Counted from the first letter of the stretch, positions 52,251 through 63,445 are shown. The stretch is DNA of 64,000 bases from Ryuthela nishihirai (GCA_038380435.1 JAWZYU010000020.1:48020307-48084306); one strand, 5' to 3'. Notes: a model not told the origin generated them from the letters alone. Translations and numbers: made by a program.

Positions 52251-52499
52251 GGATGAGCTATAATCAAGAAAAATAATAATATTAGTACCTAAACTACTCC
52301 TAGGTATCTTTTAGACATACATGAAGTTTCGTTCTACCTCAAAAGTGTTTTCCTTTAGTGCCACACCCATCTTCTATTTCGGTTTGTTATGCAACACACG
52401 TACGTAGAGGGTAGTTGAGTTTGTAATATTAAATTTGTCCCCTAAAATGAAAAGAAAAATGCATAAGCGTTTTTCAGAAAAAACGCACTAATGTTTTCA

Positions 52500-53470
52500 C
52501 TTTACCGTCTGTCCGTCTGTAGACACAGATTTTTGTTTTGTTTTTAGGAATAAATTAAAAAAATATTTTTGTGTTAGATAGATAATGATGAAATATTACG
52601 ATTCGCACTTTCGGAATCTTCCTATAGCTATAACTGCGACGTCTAACGGTGTAAAAATTTGCAAATTGCAAATAGTTCAATTAATATTGCAAGTGATGTA
52701 ATGACGTGAGAAATTTAAAGCTTTCCTTTATCCCGATAGGAGATGGGAAAACGCAATTGTTTTGTTTTAAGAGATAATTGTTTGCTTTTCGAAATAAATT
52801 GATCATTGCTTTTGGGTTTCCATAAGAATTGATAAACTATTATGATTTACACTTTTAGAATCTCCCAAAAGTAGCAAATGCGCCTTCTGACTGTGGAAAA
52901 GTGTGAAAATTTCAAATTTTAAACGAATATTGCAAACGCTCTATTTCGGCTAGAAATTTGATATTTTAGGGGTTGTTTTCATGGAGTTTATTTCCTTTAC
53001 CTCCCAAAAACGCAACTTTTTGTTTTGAGATATGAATGAAAAATTGTTTTTGAGTTGAATAGATACAAACGAAATGCGATGATCGATAGTTTTCAAATCT
53101 TCAAAATGGTCTTATTTTACCATAGTTAGGGGAATGTTAAATGCAAAAAACGTAAAACATGAAGTAATAATGCAAACAATCAAATATTAAAAGTTAGAAA
53201 TTCTGGTGATAGAAGTGTTGATGTTTACAATAATGATTTGCTCCATAGGTGGTTTAAATTAATTACAGTTGGTTAAAATTTGCCTGGTTGCTTCTTATTT
53301 ATATAAATTTACTACTTAAGTTTAAAATTTCTGAAAAAATTCAACATAGTAAAGGTAAATTATTTTATTTTATATACTCTAGATAATATTTCCCTTAACC
53401 GAAAGAGATAAGAAAATGCAACTTTTCATTTTAAGGGACAAATGAAATATGCGTTTTGCGTTTTACAGGG
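52500..53470 (+). repeat. Diverged ~240-bp tandem repeat, about 3.5 units
   Basis: Units carry in order 'tttttgttttg...ag.gataa', 'tgattttcactttt.gaatct', 'tgtgaaaatttcaaat', 'aatattgcaaa' and 'tagaaattt'. Unit starts lie near 52525, 52757, 53010 and 53420. A possible dispersed unit lies at 1-300 in the opposite orientation. Confidence 0.65.
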
Positions 53471-53532
53471 TTAATAATATGTTATTCTTTACATTTTACA
53501 ATTACCCATTAGTACGAATTACTATTGTTAAG

Positions 53533-53920
53533 GGGGTGGGGGTGGCTCAGTCGGTAGCGCGCCAGGCTCGTAATCTGTAGTTCCCAGGTTCGAGTCCCAG
53601 CTGGGTCAGCGTTGAGATTTATCTCCGCAAAATTCCGCGCCCTACCCACAGTCAGTAGGGGACACCGATGGGCTTGGAAAGACCGCCGTCCGTCGGATGG
53701 GACGTTAAGCCGTAGCCCCGTGTGCGGGAGAGCCATAACCCTGTGCACGTTAAAGAACACGCTGGATGGCCTTGACGGGAGGCTACCATCTGTCTCCCAA
53801 CAGCTGTTCCAGTGGGTCCCCTCCCCCAACCTTCTCTGAGCCTTCAGGATCCATGTGACCTGGCCATTTAGCCCATGGTGTGCAAAAAAGTGCCGCTCAG
53901 AGCTAAAACAACCCAACCCA
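53533..53920 (+). mobile_element. Full-length, well-preserved SINE-A with 12-bp TSD
   Basis: 388 bp flanked by perfect ACTATTGTTAAG copies (53521-53532 and 53921-53932). It has both Pol III boxes intact: GTGGCTCAGTCGGTAGCGCG and GGTTCGAGTCC. The tail ends AAAACAACCCAACCCA. It serves as the best plus-strand reference copy. A 143-codon minus-strand frame across it is a by-product. Confidence 0.96.
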
Positions 53921-54235
53921 ACTATTGTTAAGAGAGGCAAAATTCGGAAAATAACTTCATGTTCTCAGGAAACGAGCATCCCATATTCGACAGAGGCGAT
54001 ACATTATTATTCTAGTTTAAATTAAATAACACCTTATTGACTGTTAAATAAACTTCTGTTTGTTAAACTGCAATAAACATCTATCAAACTTATTTTAATT
54101 TATCGCATTCACTGCTTTAGGCACATTGTCAAATATCAACACTTACTAGTTATATTAGAACTTTTCCAGGGATTCGATTGGTTTGAAAATACCACCATTC
54201 GTGGGATGGGACCTTAAGCCTCGGCTCTGTGTTTA

Positions 54236-54632
54236 AAGCCCGCTATACACATACACACTTTTTCCTTTCACTCCACGCCAATGCCAACTCCACCCAACTA
54301 CTGGCGTGGCGTGTCAACACTAATTGGTTTGCCTCTACACTGGACATTTCTGCTTCCATTCCAAATGCCACATTTTCCATTCCAAATGCCAAATGCCACA
54401 ATTCCTCATTGCGCATGCGCTTATCAATCAAAGACACTATGTTGTTCTGCTCCAACCCTTAAGACTATGGAAGGGACGGGTTGGACTGTGGTTGGAATTC
54501 CAACTGGCACGGAAAGCCAAATTTCGCCAACACGCCACGCCGTTCTCAGTGATAAGCTCATTAGAGGGGATTAGGAACGGTTGGTATGAGCCTTGTGGAA
54601 TGGCGTGCAGGAAAAAGTGTGTGTGTGGAGGG
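54236..54632. mobile_element. Miniature inverted-repeat element, copy 1
   Basis: The left end 'acacactttttcctttcac' with 'ccacgcca' pairs with the right end 'gtgcaggaaaaagtgtgtgtgtgg'. Interior phrases 'acactggacatttctgcttccattcc' (in part) also occur in copy 2. Confidence 0.68.
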
Positions 54633-54689
54633 TCCTTAAGAGAGCCATACCATGTGCACCTTGCAGAACACATAGTTATACTGAAAGAT

Positions 54690-55027
54690 GGAAAAACTAT
54701 GTCTACACACATAGTTTTTCCTTTCAAACAGCAATTAAGGTGGGGGAGATGGCGTTTGCCGCATTATACGCGACAAACGACCATCGCCCCACCCTAATTG
54801 CTGGAGTGGTGTGTGAACACTGATTTGCGTAACACTGGACGTTTCTACCTCCATTCCAGATGCCACACAATCATCTCACACCTTTTCCTTACTCACCATT
54901 CCATTTATGGCTCAGCCGAACCGTTCCCGATCTCTCTAATTGCCTCTAATGAGCTTAAAATCGCAAACGACGTGGCATGTCGTCGAAATTTTGAGTTCCT
55001 TGGAATTCCAACCATCTCCACCCTCTC
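54690..55027. mobile_element. Miniature inverted-repeat element, copy 2
   Basis: It starts near 'ctacacacatagtttttcc' and shares 'acactggacgtttctacctc' and 'cattccagatgccacac' with copy 1. A 13-bp hairpin (ggaaaaactatgt / acatagtttttcc) spans its left end. Inverted 'cagcaattaaggtgggg' and 'ccccaccctaattgctg' lie inside. Confidence 0.6.
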
Positions 55028-55546
55028 CTGATAGGAGGCTTCCAACAACTGTTTAAAGGTCCCTGACCTTTTTGAATCTTTGGGGTCAGTGTGACCTGGT
55101 CATTTATTCCATTGTGTGCCTTGCACCATAGAACCCCAAACAGCCAAACCAAGCCATTATATGCAAAAAAGTGTCTCTTGGAGGGAAAACAACCCAACCT
55201 TAATAGTTTTCAAGTGGATTCCTTTCCAGTTCTCAACTTTTAGAAGCTTTCAAATGTGAAAATTTAACCCCTTATATGTACAAAAGTGCTATTCAGATAT
55301 AAAAATGTAGGTTCAGAAAAATTACCGTAACACCGTAGTTCCAAATGCCTATATGAAGTATTGCACTTACATCACTGGTTCAGATATCACAACTCTAATA
55401 AAATATAAAATAACTGTATTCACATTATGAACACATTTTAACTAAATGATTCCTCTGCCTCCAATACCATTTCAAGACGTCGACTGAAATTTCTCGTAAC
55501 CGCGGCCAGTGTTTCTTTAATGATGCCTTTCATAGCAGCTGCGTGG

Positions 55547-55547
<1 letters not shown>

Positions 55548-55579
<32 letters not shown>

Positions 55580-55934
55580 CTCAGTCGGTAGTGCACCAGG
55601 CTTCGTAAATCTGTAGTTCCCAGGTTCGAATCCCAGTTGGGCCAGGGTTGAGATTTATCTCCGCAAAATGCCCTGTCTTCGATCAGTAGGGGACACCGAT
55701 GGGTTTGGAAAGGCCACAGTCCGTCGGATGGGACGTTAAGCCGCGATCCCGTGTGCGGAAGAGACATATCCTGTGCACATTAAATAACACGCTGGATGAC
55801 CTTGAGGAGAAAGTACCATATGTCTCCCAACAGCTGTCCAGTGGGTTTCCTTTCTCCAACTTCTCGGGGTCCTTGTGACCAGGCCATTTAGCTCATTGTG
55901 TGCAAAAAAAGTGTCGCTCAGAGGTTAAACACCC
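55548..55934 (+). mobile_element. SINE-A copy preceded by a 32-G tract
   Basis: G32 at 55548-55579 directly precedes 'ctcagtcggtagtgcaccagg' (A box) and a B box with one change. The tail is 'agaggttaaacacccacaac'. 'agcagctgcg' before and 'aacagctgcg' after are a likely TSD. The G-tract extends the short G-run found at the start of other copies. Confidence 0.88.
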
Positions 55935-55950
55935 ACAACAGCTGCGATTT

Positions 55951-55997
55951 TGCCTTCAATTCTTTATCTTTTTGGATATCATTATTGAAGGCAAAAA
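55951..55997. repeat. Short inverted repeat
   Basis: 'ttttgccttcaat' pairs with 'attgaaggcaaaa' around about 20 nt. Confidence 0.7.
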
Positions 55998-56010
55998 CTT
56001 CAGCATTGGG

Positions 56011-56404
56011 ATAGAGCCTGGATCAGTTGGTAGAGCGCCAGGATCGTAAACTGCTGTTCCAAGTTTCAAGTCCCCACTTGCTTTGAGATTTACCTCCACT
56101 AATTTCAAATTGACTACACTGAGAAGCCAAAATTTCAGCCAAGCTGAAAGGTCATCCGCTGTACGGGGTCCTTTCAGCTTGGAAAGGCCCCCGTGCATTG
56201 GATGAGACGTTATGCCGTGGTCCTCTATGCAGGAGAGCTATACTGTGTCCACGTTAAAGAATACGCTGAATGATCTTGACGGGAGGCTTTCAGCTTTACG
56301 CTGAGTCCTCTAATCTTCTTTTAGCCATTGGAGTCTTAGTAACCAGGCCATTTAGCCCATTGTATGCAAAAAAGTGCCTCTCAGTGGTAAAACAACCCAA
56401 TCTT
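56011..56404 (+). mobile_element. Old SINE-A copy with internal palindrome
   Basis: Head 'gatcagttggtagagcgcc' and tail 'ctctcagtggtaaaacaaccc'. The body holds an inverted repeat of 'ccaagctgaaagg' and 'cctttcagcttgg' (about 56136-56184) not present in intact copies. Confidence 0.8.
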
Positions 56405-57197
56405 AACATACAGTTTCCCATTCCCTAACATTCTTCTTTTTCTTTTATAATCTCTTATTCCTCAAGGACCAAATATGCCTTTACTACCAAATAGTCCGAA
56501 AGAAAAGTAGCCAGTGAACAATGAAGTGATTCTTCCCACGCTTAGGAAAGCCAATTCTCTATAGTCTCTTTTTTTTGTTGACATGGCATAGTAATACATT
56601 TCTTTTCTCTATTTCCCATTTTTCCCCCCTCATTACGGAGCTGGACCAGGAAGGAAATCCCCTTCCTGTTTCCTTCTTGTACTAAAGTCTTCTCAACATC
56701 TTGCTAGTCTTACCCTTTTCTGCTCAATAAATGTCTTTCAAGTGCATCTCATTAGCGTCGAAGGCTCTGAAAGGTTATCAGTTACGGAGAGGAAATGAGA
56801 AAGAGATATATTGAAGCACTTTTTGTAACTCTTTCTGTTGCTTCGGTGAAAGGAAGAATAGAAGACCCAATATGTGAATAGGGAATAGATGTGCTTTTAA
56901 AATGCAAATTGTATTTCATGAATTGGCTCCGGCTTTGTGTTCTAACAGAATGAGGTTAAGCCCAAAAGAGATCTGATGTAGAAAAGAAGTATTTATTGGC
57001 GATTACAAAAGCTTTGTTAATTTCTCATTTTGAACATGACCATTTCATTGCAATTTAATCTCTATGCAATTTTTTGATCAGAATGTGAAAAAATTTCCTA
57101 TGACCCGAATGCAATATTATCTACTACGAAGTGTGCTTTATTAATTAGATCTCGTAGCTGTAATTATTCTTTACAGAAAAACTTTCTCTTTTTGCTA
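56405..57197. other. No recognisable gene
   Basis: Mixed sequence with short pyrimidine runs. No TE signature seen. Confidence 0.5.
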
Positions 57198-57558
57198 AGC
57201 GCACCAGGCTCATAATCTGCAGTTCTCAGGTTCGAGTCCCAGCTGCGTTAGTGTTGATATTTATCTCCGCAAAACTTCCCCCCCCCGCTCCCGGTTAGTA
57301 GGGGACACCGATGGGATTGGAAAGACCGCCGTTCGTCGGGTGGAACGTTAAGACGTGGTCCCGTGTTGGGGAGAGCCATACCCTGTGCACATTAAAGAAC
57401 ACACTGGATGGCCTTGGTGGGAGACTACCATCTGTCTCCCAACAGCTTATCCAGTGGGTTCCCTCCCCCAACTTTCTCTGAGACTTCGGGTTCTTGTGAC
57501 CTGGCCATTTAATCCATTGGGGGCAAAAAAGTGCTGCTCAGAGGAAAAACAATCCAAC
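57198..57558 (+). mobile_element. SINE-A copy lacking the A box
   Basis: It starts inside the head ('agcgcaccaggctcataatc') with an intact B box (ggttcgagtcc) and runs to 'cagaggaaaaacaatccaacc'. Confidence 0.85.
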
Positions 57559-57559
57559 C

Positions 57560-57740
57560 CTCCCGTCAAGGCCATTCAGCGTATTGTTCGTCCAAGCTGT
57601 AAGTTCCATCCGACTGATGGCGGTCTTTCCAAGCCAATCGGTGTCTCCTTTCTGACCGAAGGCAGAATGGGCGTTTAGCGAATATAAATCACAGTCCAGG
57701 GAACTTCAAATTACGAGCCTGGCGCGCTACCAACTGAGAG
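57560..57740 (-). mobile_element. SINE-A head-half fragment
   Basis: 'cccgtcaaggccattcagcg' to 'cctggcgcgctaccaactgag'. It is placed tail-to-tail with the preceding copy, with a large internal deletion. Confidence 0.78.
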
Positions 57741-58171
57741 AAGGGTTCGGTAAATATGAAATTTTTGAGCCCGAGCTATACATGGTATGTGTGAATGTTA
57801 GTGCACAATCAATGATAATTTTTGTTTAATTAGCATCTTACTCACTATTTTGATCTTAAAAACAAGTCATAAATATTACATTGCAAAGAGAGAAGAATAA
57901 TCCCACTAAACTCTCGTATCCAATTAGTTGGATTCTTTTATTCAGTCTCGGTTACGATCATCATCTTTTTAAAATTTTAATTATTTATATATACTTACCT
58001 TTTTTTGCATCCATTTTATTTTGTAATCTATCATCTATCATCTCTGTGCTCGCAAAGGACTCTTTAGATTGTGAGACTCCAAGGACTCGCGTTGCGCTCA
58101 TTTTTTTCGATTTCGGAAACTAAACTGAGATCTACTTTTTAGCATTTTTCATGCTTTCCTTTCCGTTATAG
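57741..58171. other. No recognisable gene
   Basis: AT-rich, short frames only. Confidence 0.5.
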
Positions 58172-58440
58172 GCGAGAGTTACATGATTCGGTAGCACTCC
58201 TGGCTAGTAACTTGATGTTTTCAGGGTCAAGTCCCACTGCGACTGCATTCAGATTCTCCAGTAACTCCCATTATGTCCTTGAACAAAATGGACCCAGCAG
58301 GTCTTGGAAACGCCGTCGTTCTTCTGTTCGGACGTTAAGCCGTGTCTCTATTCAGGAAAAGATCACGCTGTATATCTTTCACCAGAGATTTCCGTCGATC
58401 TCCTAACAGCTGTGCTAGGATCACCTTCCTCTATCCTGAT
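58172..58440 (+). mobile_element. Old SINE-A copy
   Basis: Head 'acatgattcggtagcactcc' through 'gttcggacgttaagccgtg' to 'tcctaacagctgtgctagg'. It is cut off at the hairpin that follows. Confidence 0.72.
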
Positions 58441-58520
58441 AAAAAAATTCAAAAGATAGTTTTTATTAATTAAACAATAATGTTTAATTAATAAAAACTC
58501 TCTTTTGAATTTTTTATCAG
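58436..58520. repeat. 40-bp near-perfect hairpin
   Basis: Left arm 58436-58475 and right arm 58482-58520 differ by one base and one T in a T-run. The loop is 6 nt. Arms are AT-rich with CTGAT/ATCAG ends. It may be a tiny foldback element. It lies between two SINE-A segments. Confidence 0.92.
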
Positions 58521-58539
58521 CTTCATCCAATTAGGACAG

Positions 58540-58760
58540 TGTTGACTCAGGATGGATCGTAATCTGCAGTTCCCTGGTTGAAGCTCACCTGGACCAGCAA
58601 TGAAATTTATTTCCGCTAAAATCTAACCCTACCCTCTACCATAAAAATTTGGGTTGTTTTACCTCCGAGCGGCCCTTTTTTTGCACATAATTGGATAAAT
58701 GGCTAGGGCTCCGATGGCCCCGAGAAGGTTGGGAGTTAAGATCCAATGGGAAGCTGTAAA
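58540..58760. mobile_element. Two SINE-A fragments, head to head in opposite orientation
   Basis: Plus-strand head at 58540-58645 ('ggatcgtaatctgcagttccc') and minus-strand tail at 58650-58760 ('gttttacctccgagcggcc'). Both are partial. Confidence 0.72.
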
Positions 58761-59009
58761 CATTAATTTCCTCTTAAACACCAAATGAATATTCAGGCCT
58801 GTTGTTCTGAAGAAATGTTGCATCTTTGCTAGATTTATATAATAAGATGATGGTAGCTTGTTTCTAGATGTTTGGGAAATAGCTGATAGTTTAAGATTAA
58901 TTAAAGATATTGATCAGTAGAGTAACTGCATTCTTTAGTAAGTTTGTGACTGTGGTTTTCCAGATGCTGTCATAACCATCAGCCTTTTTGTTCTTCAGCG
59001 AATTGTTGA

Positions 59010-59254
59010 CAGACTCGTCAAGGCCGTCCAGCGTATTCTTTAACGTGCACAATGTATGTCTCTACCACACACGGGGCCATGGCTTAGCGTCTCATCCGAT
59101 GGATGGTGGCTTTTCAAAGCCCATTGGTGTTCGCTACTGACCGAGGGAAGGGAGTTTTGAGGAGATAAATCTGAACGCTGGCCCAGACGGGACTCGCACC
59201 TGGGAATTCGCAGATTACGAGCCTGGTGCACTACCAATTGAGCCCCGCCCCCGC
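59010..59254 (-). mobile_element. SINE-A copy, tail missing
   Basis: 'cgtcaaggccgtccagcg' to the head 'gcactaccaattgagccccg'. Confidence 0.82.
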
Positions 59255-59264
59255 TCTCCAGAAA

Positions 59265-59540
59265 GAGTCTAACGATGAGCTTGGAAAGTCCGATGTCTAT
59301 CGAAAGGAATGTTAAGTTGTGTCTCTCTATAGGATAACTGTATTATATCTGTGCATGTTAAAGTCCACTCTGAATAGCCTTGATAGGAGACTTCCATTCT
59401 GTCTCTTAACGATCCAGTGGGTTTTGTGCGAACAACGGAACAAATGGCCAGGTCACCAGGACATGAAGGGCCGTTGTTACCTGGCTATTTAGCTTATTGT
59501 GTGCACAAAAGTGACATTCATAAGTAAACAAATTCAACTC
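59265..59540 (+). mobile_element. Old SINE-A copy, head missing
   Basis: 'gatgagcttggaaagtccg' to the tail 'cataagtaaacaaattcaac', with an inverted 'aacggaacaaatggccagg' patch near 59433. Confidence 0.65.
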
Positions 59541-59611
59541 AGTTTTATCCAGTTAATCGTTCCTTATTTTCTATATCCGAAAGATTTTTAATCTCTTAGA
59601 AGAAATCAATG

Positions 59612-59664
59612 GGGAAAGAATTTTTAGAATAACGACAGGGATTCCATCTGATCCGACACTGCGA
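59612..59664 (-). repeat. Short inverted copy of the downstream LINE
   Basis: This segment is the near-perfect reverse complement of 60152-60204 in the LINE reverse transcriptase region (peptide SVGPDGIP). Its edge lies immediately before the SINE-A. Confidence 0.85.
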
Positions 59665-59665
59665 G

Positions 59666-60056
59666 AGGGGCGGGGGTGGCTCAGTCGGTAGCGCGCCAGG
59701 CTCGTAATCTACAGTTCTCAGGTTTGAGTCCCAGCTGGGTCAGCGTTGAGATTTATCTCCGCAAAATTCCTCGCCCTGCCCTCGGTCAGTAGGGGTCACC
59801 GATGGGCTTGGAAAGGCCGCCGTCCGTCGGATGGGACGTTAAGCGGTGGCTCCGTGTGCGGGAGAGTAATACCCTGTGCACGTTAAAGAACACGCTGGAT
59901 GGCCTTGACCGGAGGCTACCATCTGTCTCCCAGCAGCTGTTCTAGTGGGTCCCATCCCCCAACCTTCTCTGAACCTTCTGGGTCCATGTGACCTGGCCAC
60001 TTAGTCCATGCTGTGCAAAACAGTGCAGCTCAGAGGTAAAACAACTCAACCCAACC
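59666..60056 (+). mobile_element. Full-length, well-preserved SINE-A
   Basis: Both boxes are present (B box ggtttgagtcc with one change). The tail is 'aaaacaactcaacccaaccc'. I see no clear target duplication. It lies between an inverted and a direct copy of the same LINE segment. Confidence 0.92.
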
Positions 60057-61640
60057 CTATTCCAATAAATCATTTAATAATCTGGAAAACTTTGAGCTAA
60101 AAAATGTTACCCAAATCGAAGTTCGTAACCTTATAAATTCGCTAAAAAACACTCGCAGTGTCGGACCAGATGGAATCCCTGTCTTTATTCTAAAAATTAT
60201 CTCTCCATTAATTTCACACCCTTCTGTGATCTAATTAATTGCTCATTTAAATTCTAATGAATTCCCAGTTCCATGGAAAATAGCCATCATCTCACCTATA
60301 CCTAAAATTTCAAATCCTTCTAACCCTCTGAACTATGGGCCAATTTCAGTTACATTTGCTTTAAGCAAAATTTCAGAAAAAGTCGTCGAGAGCCAATTAT
60401 CGACTTTTGTTGAAAAATTTAATTTAGTTTCTTGCAGACAATTCGGAGTTAGGAAAGAATTGTCAACTGAAACTCTCATGACACCTTTTGTTAATCAGTG
60501 GAGATTGGCTTTAGACAGCAAATTGTAAACTGTTCTCAGACTCACTTTCCTTGACATCTCAAAAGCATGTATAGGTGAGATGATATTCAGTTGAACACAA
60601 ACTTATCTTGCAAACAACTCGGCTATAATTTTAATCTATCCCCCTCAGCTCTTTCCTGGTTTAAAAATTATCTCAACGACCATGTTATCCGAACTAAATT
60701 AATTACTAATGAGATCTCTACACCTCTTAAAATCAATCGGGAAGTACCCCAACAAATCATTTTTAGCCAACTTCTCTTTAATCATTTTGTTAATGATCTT
60801 CCAGAATCCTCCAATATTTTTATGTATGCAGACGATTATCTTCTTTCTTTTACCTCAAGTTCTTTCATTTCTCTAAAACAAGAAATAGAAAATAATATTC
60901 ATGATGCTCTTTATTGGTACTCTAAAAATGGATTCACTGTCAATATCAATAAAATCAATATTGTTTTTCTTTCAACTTCAAATTCTCCCCGCATGACACA
61001 AACATTAAAATTAATAACACCCATATTACAGTTTCCACTTCCATGAAGTACTTAGTTATGACGATAGATAATTATCTTGACTTTGGAATTCACATCAATA
61101 AAACCGTCGCTTCAGCTTCTAAAAGAACTTATATATTGAGGTACATTCGAAACTGTATATCCTCCTATGCTCCAACGTTCTACAAAATTTACATCCGAAC
61201 GAAACTCAAATACTGTGCTTCCACTCTTTTTTGGTATTAATAAAAAGAACTCTTATAAATTAGAAAAAGTTCAAAATGAAGCTCTCAAAATCTATTTTAA
61301 CAAACGAGAATCTTTAACGCTTACTGATATTCATTTCAGCTACCAAATTCCCATTCTTGAATCTAGAAGAAAGCTACGGTTTATTACCCATATTCACGAG
61401 ACTATTTATAACAAGTTTCATCCCCTTCATTCGATTCTTACACCCGGTATTCGATTACCTATCATCACAACCTTCGCTCTGATAATAAAATGTTTTCTAT
61501 TCCCAAGTTTTTCAAAGCTAAGATGGTGAAATTTCTTTTGCCTTTCAAGCAACCTCAACTTGGAACTCTCTACCGAGCAATATCATTTCTTTAAATTCTA
61601 AAACTAAATTCAAAAACTGTATTACTCCACTCCTATTAGA
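60057..61640 (+). pseudogene. LINE reverse transcriptase with YADD box, several frame breaks
   Basis: Order of RT blocks: SVGPDGIPVFILKI near 60150-60200, WKIAIISPIPK near 60270, NYGPISVTFALSKISEKVVE near 60330-60390, FLDISKACIG near 60550-60575 (first catalytic D, with AFD changed to ACI), and MYADDYLLSF near 60820-60845 (second catalytic pair intact). It continues with KYLVMTIDNYLDF at 61043 and IYIRTKLKYCASTLFWY near 61190-61240. Stops near 60232 and 60525 and frameshifts near 61035 and 61235 inactivate it. The endonuclease is missing. It would copy element RNA at the target site if intact. Confidence 0.8.
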
Positions 61641-62055
61641 ATATTGAAACGTTTGACCAACAATATCTCCTCACCCTTATTTCCACTCTCCATCTTTGCC
61701 CTTTGCTTGGATTATCCGCAATCCTTTTTGTCCCCTGTTCATTCATTTAGTATTACTCTCTGTTGTCTTAAACCTTCTTTTTCTTCCCCCTAAGTTTACT
61801 GTTTCTTATCATATTTCATTTTATATGTTTATCTTCGTCTGTGCAACTTGTCATTTTCTTTATATGTATCAAATAATTATACAATTTCTGTAAACATGTT
61901 TGCACTTTTGTACTATCATCAATATTTCTTTTAATTTCTCAAATGTACTAGGCACCAAGCCACCTGAACGTTTAAATCAATATCCAAAATTACCTGTACC
62001 TTGGCTTTACTGTAACCTCCTGCATGTAATAGATTATTATAATTATTATTTAATG
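60057..62055 (+). mobile_element. CR1/Jockey-like LINE, 5'-truncated
   Basis: Begins inside the reverse transcriptase, next to the SINE-A, and runs through a pyrimidine-rich 3' UTR. It ends near an 'attattataattattattt' tail. Clade is uncertain. Confidence 0.75.
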
Positions 62056-62160
62056 CAGATTAACTTAACAACTGCTTCGTAATGTAATTAATATGCTTTA
62101 AATAAGTTTTTTATATTGATTATTAATAGTCAATCTTTCGAAAAACCTTTATCCCGGAAT

Positions 62161-62516
62161 AAATGTTGCAGTTTAAAAATACAAAATGCGACTTTTAAGC
62201 CAAAATATGGAGCTATTTTAATGTACGAATAAATTCAAAATGGTATAAAAGCGCAATTTACGCATAGATAATTATTAATGAATCTGCTTAAGTCAAAGAC
62301 TGCAAATGATAAATAATATAATAATAATTATATATTATATAATATATAATAATATATAATTAATGATAATAAATGTTGCAGTTTAAAAATACAAAATGCG
62401 ACTTTTAAACCAAACTATGGAGCTATTTTAATGTACGAATAAATTCAAAATGGTATAAAAGCGCAATTTACGCATAGATTAATTAATCTGCTTAAGTCAA
62501 AGACTGCAAATGATAA
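62161..62516 (+). repeat. ~150-bp direct duplication, offset 210 bp
   Basis: 62161-62312 and 62371-62516 are nearly identical ('aaatgttgcagtttaaaaat' to 'gactgcaaatgataa'). They are separated by a 'taatatat'-type spacer. The high identity implies a recent tandem duplication of unique-looking DNA. Confidence 0.93.
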
Positions 62517-63433
62517 CGCAACTGAAGCCACTGTAGTTAACTGACGTATAAATTTCACGATGTAAAAAATACTCTTTTAACCAGAGGTCGAAATCAGTAA
62601 AGTTACATAATTTTCTCTTTTTCCAGTTCAGCTTCAAACGGTGACTTAACTTGACAACATTTTTCTCTACCTTCCGAAGAAAAATACTTATTTTTTTCAC
62701 AAAGCGTTTCAAACGAACAATGTGGGAACTCGCCCATTTTTAACAAGGATTCTGCACGCTGTTGTTGCTAAAGTTTCCTTTTTTCCTCTCTCTCTCTCTA
62801 CTTTTGTTTCCCTTTTCCTATCCCTCCTCCTTCTGCATCGCTCATTACCGAGCTCACCGGCAATGGTGAAATTTCTCTTTGCTTTCCACACTTGCACTAA
62901 AGACATCAACAGCGTCATTTATGTCTCTTGCTTTCTGCCTATCTTTTCTTTCTCCATAAACAGACTCTTTGAAAGTAGTTTTCTCTTCTCTCATTAGTGA
63001 CGAGCTCTTGAATTCTCTTAACAGTCATCACAAGAAAGCAGTGAACGAAATGCATTCTCGTCGTCTTCATCAGTGATGCACACTCATTTCTCTGAAGACT
63101 TTAATTATAAAATTAAACCGAGAGATGGAACTTTCTGGGAAGCCTAATAAGCTGAGGAAATTAGGAAACTAACCATTATGGACGTTTCTATTATCTATTT
63201 AATTTCTTCTAGTTCTTTCATAGGGAGATGCGAAGTATAAAAAAGATGTTGGAAGCAGATTTTGAAAGAGAATTTCATCAGTTAGCTAATGGTGTTTTTG
63301 CCTTTCTTGAAATATTTTTCGGGAGAAGACGAATGAATTTCAAAACGATCGTGATTTTATTTGACATTTTCAAAGAACCTTGGGGAAACTTAGTTATGAA
63401 TTAATAAGTTTTGGGAAAGTATATAAGGATAGG
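62517..63433. other. No recognisable gene
   Basis: It includes a pyrimidine-rich stretch (62775-62845), which produces low-complexity frames on both strands. No TE signature. Confidence 0.5.
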
Positions 63434-63445
63434 TTTGTACCGTAA

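Larger units (their letters stand above)
54160..55198 (+). mobile_element. Old SINE-A copy interrupted twice
   Basis: The segments are about 54175-54236 ('gggatgggaccttaagcc'), 54632-54690 ('agagagccataccatgtgcacc') and 55028-55198 ('gataggaggcttccaac' to 'ggagggaaaacaaccc'). Related miniature elements separate the segments. A 40-bp insertion also lies near 55119-55160. Confidence 0.7.

Noticed and set aside
62709..62997. Arg/Glu-rich and Ser/Leu-rich overlapping frames
   Set aside because: Both derive from the same C/T-rich tract on opposite strands.
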